Positions 13,514-21,900 of a DNA stretch of 25,144 bases are shown here, one piece after another. The stretch lies in the NCBI GenBank assembly GCA_016840125.1, contig JAEOSY010000235.1, forward strand, positions 1-25,144. The letters run 5' to 3'. The notes under the pieces were generated by a model. The model worked only from the letters and a program-made list of their open reading frames with translations, searched no databases and was not told the origin of the DNA. How positions within the stretch are numbered: position 1 is the first letter of the stretch; each line of letters begins with the position of its first letter. The stretch is from Candidatus Helarchaeota archaeon (GTDB lineage Archaea > Asgardarchaeota > Lokiarchaeia > Helarchaeales > HEL-GB-A). A program made the translations under genes and the position numbers.

Positions 13514-13702
13514 ATGAATTATTTTGTAAGAAAGTCTGATGAGTTTTCCCTATCAAGGGTGAACTTAAGGCAATTTTCGCCTATTATGGAAGAAGGTATT
13601 TTGATTGCTGTTGCTATCGTTGTGATTCTCGGAGTAATTGGACTCATCTTCGCCGTATTTAGTTGGCTAGATAGCTCTAGTACTCTTTGGAATCAATTTT
13701 AA
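13514..13702 (+). CDS. 62-residue pilin-like small membrane protein
   Basis: The protein has a 24-residue basic/polar leader (MNYFVRKSDEFSLSRVNLRQ), then SPIMEEGILIA and a single long hydrophobic helix (about 28-50), and a short Trp-containing tail. The layout (charged leader, Glu at the start of a hydrophobic helix) resembles class III signal peptides of archaeal pilins, although no canonical Gly/Ala cleavage residue precedes the helix. It shares PIME plus helix with the 13749 gene and a looser pattern with the 39-residue protein at 9102. ATG 13514 follows GAGGT by about 5 nt. Probable filament subunit or minor pilin; whether the leader is cleaved is unknown. Confidence 0.65.
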   Translation: MNYFVRKSDEFSLSRVNLRQFSPIMEEGILIAVAIVVILGVIGLIFAVFSWLDSSSTLWNQF

Positions 13703-13748
13703 TCCCAGAATAAGGTGATTTTATGAGTAAGTTGGAAGTGATTTTGAA

Positions 13749-14045
13749 ATGTTTAGTCTTATTATGGTAAATGGAAGCGGTTTGAGCGTTATTTTATTCT
13801 TTTTTCTGTATTACATCTTTACTAATCCGAATATAGATTCTAATTGGGCTCGTATAGAGTTAAAGCATGAAAATAAGTACGATTCAAACAATACAATGTT
13901 TTATACACCAATTATGGAGAATGCCCTAACATTAGTAATAGGAATTGGAATTGTGGTAGCGTTAATTTTTCTAATTGTCATGCTTATTGATTGGATCACC
14001 GACGGCGTTATGGATATTTTCAGTATGTTTTCAGAAGAAGTCTAA
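13749..14045 (+). CDS. 98-residue two-helix pilin-like membrane protein
   Basis: The predicted protein has an N-terminal hydrophobic segment (about 12-25), a polar stretch (about 27-52) and TPIMENALTLV leading a second long helix (about 59-82) with an acidic tail. The second half matches the 62-residue protein upstream (PIME followed by a helix). The start is uncertain. ATG 13749 follows GGAAGTGA by 6 nt, but the stronger AAGGTGA at 13712 serves an overlapping 15-codon frame from ATG 13723. The internal ATG 13896 would give a 49-residue protein resembling its neighbours more closely. It ends 2 nt before the GTG of the HerA-like ATPase, so translation is probably coupled. Confidence 0.55.
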   Translation: MFSLIMVNGSGLSVILFFFLYYIFTNPNIDSNWARIELKHENKYDSNNTMFYTPIMENALTLVIGIGIVVALIFLIVMLIDWITDGVMDIFSMFSEEV

Positions 14046-14047
14046 AG

Positions 14048-16444
14048 GTGAGGAAAAATCCATTGAAAGATTTCTTTAAAGAATATCACTTGTATACTCA
14101 AAAGCCCAAGTATTCACCATTTTTCATAAAATTGTTTTGGATTCTTGTAATTGAGATATGTATAATTGCGGGATGTGTTACTGCGGAAATTTTGGGTCGA
14201 ATCCTTAACCCAGTCGCGGTATACCATGGTCCAGATTTTTGGATTTTTTATATAGCGATGCAGTTTATCCTTTTCTTCTATTTTTTAACGGAGGGTGAAT
14301 CCGGAAAATTTTTCCTTTCTCTAGACATGATCCATCATAATATGGTTGTAATACCGGCGAGAAAACAAAAAAAACTCAAGGGAATTGCTATTTTTCAAAT
14401 AGATCACATTCCAAAAACGATTGTAGTGAAAGAAGATCGAATTAGAAAAAAAACGATTGAGAAATTGGTAATTCCAGGGACTTTTCAATATATTCATGAC
14501 CATCTCACGCTTCTTGCAGGGGTAATCCCGAATATCTCTTTTGAAATTCGAATTAAATCCAATGATATCAAACTACGGATTTATATCTCGCAGATATCAA
14601 AAGATTTGGATAGTCTGGCTGAAAAGATTGAGTCACTTAAGAATTTCACATCTATTATTTTTCAGACGGTTTTTCCTGGAATCAAATTTCAAATTCTTCG
14701 AGGAAAGGCGTTATTAGATGCATGGGCTGGAATTTTAGGTGGTTATGTTGATTACAGCTGTAAAATTAAAAATAACGTAGTGGTAATTAATCGTGGGGAT
14801 CAAAATAAATATTTAGCAGTATTGAAGATGGTTAAGCCTCCTAAATTTCTTAATGTCGAATCTAATTACCAAGATACTCAGATTGGAGAATTTATCAGAC
14901 ATATACTAGGATTGAAACTTGATTGCAACTATGTCGTATCCGCAGAATCATCTAAAATTCACACCTTCTCAAGGATTCCCCAACTTGAGGATGATCTCAA
15001 CCTTAATCCATTTAATGAGAAAAATGTTCAGAAATCACTTCAATATATTCGCCATTCAGAAGTAACCGGGGGTTGGAATACTTCATGTTATGTTGTCATT
15101 CGTTCTAATAATCGTTATAATCTCGAAAATGATATATCAAGAACACAATCAATTGTCTCTAACCATTTTAATATTGAACTCTCGCTAGTGGATTCCAAAG
15201 CTCTTAAGAGAGAAGTTTCGCGGATTTTAGAGAGGGCCCCGTTACATGAATGGATCCCCCTAACCAGCGAAAGTTTCGCGGTTCTATTCCACCTACCACA
15301 AAAGAATTTAACCAACTTTTCAGGATCTGAAGTACCAACATTTGATGTTCCTCCTGAGTTGGAAGTGCAATCAGGTATTCCGGTAGGAAACATTCTCCTA
15401 AATGATCAGAGCCTCTATCCTCTACATCTAAGTCTCGAAGATCTTCAAATGCCTCTTTTGATAACTGGGGGTAAGGGAATGGGTAAATCAACACTAACTC
15501 TATACATATTAAACAGAATCGTCAAGGAATATCCCGAGGTGAATTGGTGCATTTTTGATTCCCATAACAAATTTTTACAATTAAAAGATATCTCACCTGA
15601 TGACGTGAAGGTAATTGATGTTCTTTCACCATCAAGTTCGACCTCAATAAATTTATTTGACCCACTTCAAGCTAACACAAATGAACATGCTCGTAAGCTC
15701 TTGAAAATACTCGAAGAAACTTTTCCTGAGCCATTTACGGAGCAAATACATCAAATCTGTCTGGATGCCCTAAAAAGGGTAGTCAAAAATGTAAGAGCAC
15801 GGAATCTTGAAAATTTTCTTATGGAATTGAACTGTTGTATGGCTCAGATAAAGGGTGAGAACAGGATATCTGTAGCAATTGAGACTTTGATTAAACAATT
15901 GAGTGACTTGAGAGGATCTATAATAGATAGGGAAAAAATACACTTCAATTTCGATGATTTACTCCTCCAGAAAACAATTTTAAATTTCAATTCTCCTACA
16001 GATAATGTTACAAAAAATGAAAAACGGCTCCTCCTGAATATTATCTTGAAGCATTTCATAGATCACATCTTATGCAAGGAATTTTCGAGTTCACTACGGT
16101 TTATTCTTGTTATTGAAGACGCCCACCTCATAGGGAGCTCGCTCCTCCGCGAAGTTCCAGAGACCAGCTTTATAAGCGATATTCCGCGTTTATTGGCGAA
16201 ACATGGGGTTGGTCTCATCTCCATCACAGCTTACCCTGAACGTTCTCTTAGCTTAGTTGAGAACTCGGAAGCGAAGTTTGTTTTTCGAGTTCCATATTCA
16301 TCCAAAATAATATCTGTCAATGATATACAGGAACAATATATACAAAACTTACCAAAACGGGAAGCAGTAGTTTCCTTACCCCGCTATCCCTTGCCATTTC
16401 GAATTTATACAAAATATAAAAATCAGGTGAAAGGATTGTCTTAA
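14048..16444 (+). CDS. Membrane-anchored HerA/VirB4-superfamily ATPase
   Basis: This is a large motor ATPase of the FtsK-HerA type, which moves DNA or protein through membranes. From GTG 14048 it has 798 residues: two helices at about 25-51 and 63-81, a cytosolic middle region, then the motor with Walker A GGKGMGKST (474-482), FDSHNKF after the first strand, Walker B FILVIEDAH (685-693) and a distal GVGLISITAYPERS where HerA proteins often carry a Gln-Pro sensor. IED in Walker B is an acidic variant of the usual DE. TTG 14063, 9 nt after GGTGAGG, is the alternative start. Ending a pilin-like operon, it recalls CedB of the archaeal Ced DNA importer and conjugative VirB4. Its coupling to a Tad-like pilus is the unusual point. 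Confidence 0.82.
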   Translation: MRKNPLKDFFKEYHLYTQKPKYSPFFIKLFWILVIEICIIAGCVTAEILGRILNPVAVYHGPDFWIFYIAMQFILFFYFLTEGESGKFFLSLDMIHHNMVVIPARKQKKLKGIAIFQIDHIPKTIVVKEDRIRKKTIEKLVIPGTFQYIHDHLTLLAGVIPNISFEIRIKSNDIKLRIYISQISKDLDSLAEKIESLKNFTSIIFQTVFPGIKFQILRGKALLDAWAGILGGYVDYSCKIKNNVVVINRGDQNKYLAVLKMVKPPKFLNVESNYQDTQIGEFIRHILGLKLDCNYVVSAESSKIHTFSRIPQLEDDLNLNPFNEKNVQKSLQYIRHSEVTGGWNTSCYVVIRSNNRYNLENDISRTQSIVSNHFNIELSLVDSKALKREVSRILERAPLHEWIPLTSESFAVLFHLPQKNLTNFSGSEVPTFDVPPELEVQSGIPVGNILLNDQSLYPLHLSLEDLQMPLLITGGKGMGKSTLTLYILNRIVKEYPEVNWCIFDSHNKFLQLKDISPDDVKVIDVLSPSSSTSINLFDPLQANTNEHARKLLKILEETFPEPFTEQIHQICLDALKRVVKNVRARNLENFLMELNCCMAQIKGENRISVAIETLIKQLSDLRGSIIDREKIHFNFDDLLLQKTILNFNSPTDNVTKNEKRLLLNIILKHFIDHILCKEFSSSLRFILVIEDAHLIGSSLLREVPETSFISDIPRLLAKHGVGLISITAYPERSLSLVENSEAKFVFRVPYSSKIISVNDIQEQYIQNLPKREAVVSLPRYPLPFRIYTKYKNQVKGLS

Positions 16445-16472
16445 TTATTTCTTTTCTAAAAAAATAAAGAAT

Positions 16473-16484
16473 ACTTTTATAAAA
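16473..16484 (+). promoter_or_regulatory. TATA-like promoter of the MaoC/methyltransferase/radical SAM operon
   Basis: ACTTTTATAAAA lies 28 nt after the HerA-like stop and about 95 nt before ATG 16578. It lacks the G-rich block of the other promoters, so this operon may be regulated differently. Confidence 0.35.
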
Positions 16485-16577
16485 CTCCCAAAAGAGAATA
16501 GAAACTAATCCGATTTGATAACTAATAAATAGCTTTAGTTTGAAAATATCTAATAATGTAAAATTGAAGTGATCTAA

Positions 16578-17123
16578 ATGCCCAAAGATAAACATTTTGA
16601 ATATAAACTCCCTCCAATTCTCGAGCAATTGGATGAAACTGAAATTCTTAGCCAAATTCCTGAAATTACTCTGCCAAAGTGCTTTTTCGACGAACTCGCT
16701 GTGGGTGATAAAAGTACATTACATTTAGTAGTCACGAGAAAAATTATTCTCCTCTACTCTATGATTTCGAATGATTACAATCCTATTCACGTTAATCTTG
16801 ATTATGGTAAAAACACGTTCTTCAAAACAAACATCGCACAAGGAATCCTCGTCTTGAGTTTCTGCTCTGGTGTGGTGGGCTCCCACCTCGTAGGAGAAGG
16901 AGTAGCTCTGATGGGATTTAAAAATACAACATTCCATAATGCAGTAGGAATTGATGATGTAATTAGTGTCAGCGCTGAGATAATCAAGAAATATTCCCAA
17001 GAGATCGGAAAGAAAGAACGCTACTTTGTTGATATCAAAATCCAAGTCCTTCTCGATGAATCCCGAAAAATTGCTTGTGAAGGCGTTGCGACCGTAGCTG
17101 TGTTTAATAAATCGCATCCGTAA
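16578..17123 (+). CDS. MaoC-like hot-dog hydratase
   Basis: The 181-residue protein has the (R)-specific hydratase signature NDYNPIHVN, with D66 and H71 matching the catalytic Asp and His of PhaJ-type enoyl-CoA hydratases (DxNPxH). NIAQGILVLSFCSGVVG follows as the substrate-tunnel helix, with AQG in place of the common AHG. Such enzymes add water across 2-enoyl-thioesters. The N-terminal 30 residues are extra and polar. It is the first gene of a three-gene operon (18 nt and 4 nt gaps) with a methyltransferase and a radical SAM protein. No other fatty-acid or polyketide gene is in the window, so the substrate is unknown. Confidence 0.82.
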   Translation: MPKDKHFEYKLPPILEQLDETEILSQIPEITLPKCFFDELAVGDKSTLHLVVTRKIILLYSMISNDYNPIHVNLDYGKNTFFKTNIAQGILVLSFCSGVVGSHLVGEGVALMGFKNTTFHNAVGIDDVISVSAEIIKKYSQEIGKKERYFVDIKIQVLLDESRKIACEGVATVAVFNKSHP

Positions 17124-17141
17124 TGGTTACTTCATTCCGGA

Positions 17142-17939
17142 ATGGTGACTTCAATGCTTAACTTTGATGCGGACTTTTACGATTTAAAATCAGATGTGCA
17201 ATATAAACTGGGTTTAAAAACTATTAAGGAATTCGATGTCCAAAATGGGGAGTCTATCCTTGATATTGGATGTGGAACTGGACGGTTGACAATTGAACTT
17301 GCCAAAAAAAATCCTTCAGGCATAATAATCGGGCTGGATCCTAATCCTGATATGATAGACAAAGCAAAGGAAAATATCGCAAGGAGTGGTCTTACAAATA
17401 TTCATTTAATTACGAATAGCATCCTTGATTACGAACCAGAGATCCAATTTCATGGCATTTTTAGTAACTCTGCGCTCCATTGGATTAAAGAGACTCGCAA
17501 GTTATATCAAAAAATTTACGCTCTTTTACAACCAAGCGGGAGGCTTGTAGCCCAAACCCCTACCATAGGCGGTTATAGTGACCTAGCAACCCTCTTTATG
17601 CTACCCATCCAGCCATTAAATCTATCTAATTACTATAAGAATTGGAATTATCCAATAAAACTGGTTAAACCCCATAGTCTTCAAAAGCTTCTCACTACCA
17701 TTGGGTATCAAGATATCCGAATTTGGACCGAAAATCACGAAGTGGATTTTAAAACCCCTGAAGATTTGTTTAATTTTTTAAAAGCCGCCGCACTCGTTCC
17801 AATCCTTTCTCAATTACCTCCCGAAAAAAAAGAAACGTACTTAAATTACTTATTATCTATATTTCAAACGAGAGAAGAACTGAGTTTGCATCTCACTATG
17901 AAGCGATTATTTGTAAAAATTAAAAAAGACTCTTGCTGA
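17142..17939 (+). CDS. Class I SAM-dependent methyltransferase
   Basis: The 265-residue enzyme has the SAM-binding motif ILDIGCGTG (39-47), the acidic motif II loop GLDPN (64-68) and SNSALHWI near residue 108, as in trans-aconitate and malonyl-ACP methyltransferases (Tam/BioC type). Methyl acceptors of this group are often carboxylates or small molecules; the substrate here is not determined. ATG 17142 is the longest start, but GGTGA at 17145-17149 places ATG 17154 at a better distance. Both neighbours are within 20 nt, so the three genes are almost certainly one operon. It is probably cytosolic. Confidence 0.85.
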   Translation: MVTSMLNFDADFYDLKSDVQYKLGLKTIKEFDVQNGESILDIGCGTGRLTIELAKKNPSGIIIGLDPNPDMIDKAKENIARSGLTNIHLITNSILDYEPEIQFHGIFSNSALHWIKETRKLYQKIYALLQPSGRLVAQTPTIGGYSDLATLFMLPIQPLNLSNYYKNWNYPIKLVKPHSLQKLLTTIGYQDIRIWTENHEVDFKTPEDLFNFLKAAALVPILSQLPPEKKETYLNYLLSIFQTREELSLHLTMKRLFVKIKKDSC

Positions 17940-17943
17940 TTGC

Positions 17944-18861
17944 ATGGTTCTTGGGAAAATTCTATCACACATCCGTCCTAAGTTGAGCCTAATATTCGAA
18001 GTTACGAATGCGTGTAACCTGCGATGCCCTTTTTGTTACGTGATTCGAGAAGAACGCTTAAAACAAGAACACATTCCATTAGATAAATATGAACGCATTT
18101 TGAAAATATACAGACCCTTATACCTGCAAATGACCGGCGGTGAAGCAACAGTGCATCCGAACTTCATAGAGATGCTGAGGATTGCATCCAAGTATGTATT
18201 AGAGATGCAGGTGTCCAGTAATGGTGTGATATTAAATAAGTATATTGATCAGCTTCTGGAATTACCCAAAACCCCCGCAATCGGCATCTCATTAGACGCC
18301 CCAAGCGAACTGCACGATCAGATTCGGAATCGGAAGGGGCTTTTTCGCCACGTTTTAAAAAACATCAAGCTGCTAAAGAAGCATAAAATTCCCCATGCAT
18401 TGGCTATGACTGTTTTTGGGAAAAATGATATCCCCAATTTACCTGAAGGGAATCTCCATCTCGTGGAAGATATGATTTCTTTCTGTGAAAAGTTGCGGAT
18501 ATCTGTGAATATTCAACCTTTCTCGCCTGCTAAAAAAGAAACTCGCATCGCCCTTGGCAAAACGTTGCTGAAATCAAAAAGTCACTTCCTCATTAACTCT
18601 AACCCATATCGGAAACTATTAATTTCCGGTAATTGGTTTGCGACTGGTATAAAAAACGAGTGTCGATATAATTGGACCAATATCTCTATAAATTCAAGGG
18701 GCTTCCAACTTCCTACTCAACCAGATAACTGTTATTTTTGTGATAACTGCTCCAAATGCTATTACAGCTGCGTCTGGGAACCCAGCCTGATCACTTCGCG
18801 CCACTTTCTCCCCACCGTCCGCAGCTTTCTGAAACAAGGGCTATCCTTGAACATTCTCTAG
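17944..18861 (+). CDS. Radical SAM enzyme with C-terminal Cys-rich (SPASM-like) cluster
   Basis: The 305-residue protein has CNLRCPFC (24-31), binding the SAM-cleaving 4Fe-4S cluster, and MTGGEATVHP (63-72), the GGE SAM-binding motif. The C-terminal CYFCDNCSKCYYSC (263-276, C-x2-C-x2-C-x2-C-x3-C) suggests one or more auxiliary clusters, as in SPASM or Twitch enzymes that modify peptides, sugars or cofactors. That spacing is denser than classical SPASM, so the subfamily is uncertain. It starts 4 nt after the methyltransferase stop. No precursor peptide is visible beside it. It may act on the same substrate as the hydratase and methyltransferase. Confidence 0.85.
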   Translation: MVLGKILSHIRPKLSLIFEVTNACNLRCPFCYVIREERLKQEHIPLDKYERILKIYRPLYLQMTGGEATVHPNFIEMLRIASKYVLEMQVSSNGVILNKYIDQLLELPKTPAIGISLDAPSELHDQIRNRKGLFRHVLKNIKLLKKHKIPHALAMTVFGKNDIPNLPEGNLHLVEDMISFCEKLRISVNIQPFSPAKKETRIALGKTLLKSKSHFLINSNPYRKLLISGNWFATGIKNECRYNWTNISINSRGFQLPTQPDNCYFCDNCSKCYYSCVWEPSLITSRHFLPTVRSFLKQGLSLNIL

Positions 18862-18886
18862 TATATATACCCAACTCCCACAAAAA

Positions 18887-18900
18887 GTAAATATATAGTT
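18887..18900 (+). promoter_or_regulatory. Probable TATA box of the FNIII surface-protein gene
   Basis: GTAAATATATAGTT lies about 47 nt before the GTG at 18947, the common spacing here, but it lacks the G-rich block. The nearby GTATATATAC (18861-18870) is a second, less well-placed candidate. Confidence 0.35.
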
Positions 18901-18946
18901 TATAGTGAAAGCATAGACTAATTGTAGTAGATCGCCTTTCTGGTGA

Positions 18947-21900
18947 GTGGAGCCAATAAACCTCTTAGCCGTCCTAAAAAAATTCTTTCTTTTGTTCATG
19001 TTGCTTGGATCTGCATTGCTAATGGGCTTCATATTTATTTTTTTCCCGCCTTTTCCCCCGCCCCCAGATACAGATGCGCCTGGTCAGGTGCAGAACCTCC
19101 ATATAACAGCTTGGCCATGGGGTAATACGTTAAACCTAACTTGGGATGCGAATACTGAATCGGATTTGGACCATTATAACATTTACCGAAGTACCACACC
19201 GAGTTTCACTCCGGGTCCTGCTAATTTAATCGTCGCCCTCGTCGAAAATCACTATTCTGATACGGGATTAATCGATGGGCAGTTTTATTACTATAGGGTA
19301 ACCGCGGTGGATGCAAATTCGAACGAAGGGCCTCCCTCTAATGAAGGAAGTGAGCGCCCTCAGGATTCGGCAGCTCCTACGAAAGTGACTGGGGTAATCG
19401 TCACCGTCGTTCCCACTGGAAATACGCTCAATATCAGCTGGGACACAAACACCGCCCCCGATCTCGTCGAATATGGACTTTATCGCAGCATTGTACCCGG
19501 ATTTACTGTAGATCTCTTCAATCCTGATGTACGAGTCTCGACTAATCATTATCTTGATACCAGTCTAACTGATGACACGCCCTATTATTATCGGATCGCT
19601 GCGATAGATGAAGTACCCAACTATGGAACTCCTTCAGATCAGGCAAATGGAACCCCTCAGGATACTCTTCCACCGGGGCAGGTTTCGGGTGTGACCATTA
19701 CTAATCCACAAACCGGAAATCAACTCGACCTCTCTTGGGATGCGAGTTCCGACCCAGATGTTGTGGGATATAATGTTTATAGGGGTTCTTTCCCTAATTT
19801 CACCATTCACCCCGTCTATTTGGTGGGAATTACCCCTTCAACCAGTCATCAGGATACAGGTCTAATCGATGGAAATCCGTATTATTATAAAGTGACCGCC
19901 TACGACGAAGTTCCGAATGAAGGGCCCCCTTCCATAGAAATTTCTGGGGTTTCAACTAATTCCATTCCTCCGAATAAAGTTACAGGGCTGACAATATCTG
20001 TAATTCCAGAAGGAAATTCGCTATATCTTGCTTGGACTGCTTGCCCTGCCGTTGATTTTGATCACTACCGCATTTATCGTAGTGTTAACTCGGGCTTCAT
20101 TCCAAATAGTTCAACTCTGATAGCCACGCCCTCCACCAATTACTACCAAGATATTGGCTTGACAGATAATCTCCCCTATTATTATCGAGTCTCATCTGTG
20201 GATTGGGTTCCAAATGAAGGTGAGCCCTCCGATCAAGCAAACGAAACTCCTCATGATTCAGAACCTCCTGCAAAGGTCGTTGGTGTCTCACCAAGTATCC
20301 TTCCAAATGGGTCCCTCTCTCTTTCATGGACCGCCAATACCGAACCTGATTTAGCAAATTATAAAGTCTATCGTAGTAATATTTCGGGTTTTACACCGGG
20401 GCCCGCTTCGTTAATTGCAACTCCCTTATCCAATTCTTATGTAGACAATCCAACTGATCCTTATTATTACAAAGTTTCTGCGGTAGATGAGGTACCCAAC
20501 GAAGGCACCCCTTCTGATGAATTTGGATCTCCTCCCGATACGACACCCCCTCCCAAAGTCACTGGGGTGGTCGTCACGGTTATCCCTACAGGAAATACCC
20601 TAAACCTGACGTGGAGCCCCAGTGCAGCTCCTGACCTCATCAATTATAAAGTATACCGAAGTACCACTATCGGCTTTATCCCCAGTGGAGGGAATCTCAT
20701 TGCCAGTCCGTTGACTAGCCAATATCTGGATTCAGGCTTGACTGATGATACCACATACTACTATCGTATCTCCGCCGTGGATGAAGTCCCGAATGAGGGC
20801 ACCTATTCAGACGAGGCGAGTGGCACCCCATCAGACACTCAACCACCGGGCCAAGTATTATGGACATTTATTACTCCAATCGCTACGGGTAATGGTATTT
20901 CACTCGGTTGGAATCCAAAATTAGATCTTGATCTCGCAGGCTATCGACTTTATCGAAGCACTGTATTTACAGGTCCATATTCATTTTTAGTAGATGTCAT
21001 AGGTCAAGAGAGTTATGACGATACTGGTTTAATTGATGGAATAACGTATTATTATAAAATTTCAGCCTATGATGAAGTTCCGAACTATGGTATTAATTCA
21101 TCGGTTCAATCAGCAACCCCTCAAGACACAATCCCCCCCGCAAAAGTAACCGGTGTGGCAATTACAGTGGTACCTGCAGGGAATGCGCTGAATTTGACTT
21201 GGACTGCAAGTGCAGCAACAGATCTGGCGAATTATAAAATCTTTCGCAGCACAACCTCCGGGTTCACCCCCGGTGGAGGGAATCTCATTGCCAGTCCGTT
21301 GACTAGCCAATATCTGGATTCAGGCTTGACTGATGGTACCACATACTACTATCGCATCTCCGCGGTGGATGAGGTCCCGAATGAGGGGACTTACTCAGAT
21401 GAAGCAAGTGGCACTCCCCAAGACCCATTATCTCCTGCAAAGGTTGTAGGGGTTTCAGTCGCAGTAGCACCGGCAGGAAATGCCCTCTCCCTCTCATGGA
21501 CTGCCAATACTGAGCCCGACCTGACCAACTACAAGGTTTATCGCAGTACCACCCCTGGTTTCACACCTGGCCCCCCTAATTTAGTTGGAACGCCTGGCTC
21601 GAATAGCTACTCCGATTCTGCCCTGACAGATGATGTCATTTACTATTATAGAATAACAGCAGTCGATGAAGTGCCGAATGAGGGAATGGCTTCCGATGAG
21701 GTCAACGGGACCCCTCACGATTCCGAGGCGCCCGCAAAGGTATTAGGTGTTTCAATTTCTGTGATCACAACCGGAAATCAGTTAAACTTGACGTGGACGG
21801 CAAGCGCAGCAACAGATCTGGCGAATTACAAAGTCTATCGCAGCACTACGCCTGTCTTTACTCCTAATGGTACGAATCTCATAGCAAGTCCCGCGACTAA

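Noticed and set aside
13991..14047. N-terminal extension of the HerA-like ATPase from TTG 13991
   Set aside because: It overlaps the 98-residue gene in another frame; GTG 14048 or TTG 14063 sit near a good GGTGAGG.
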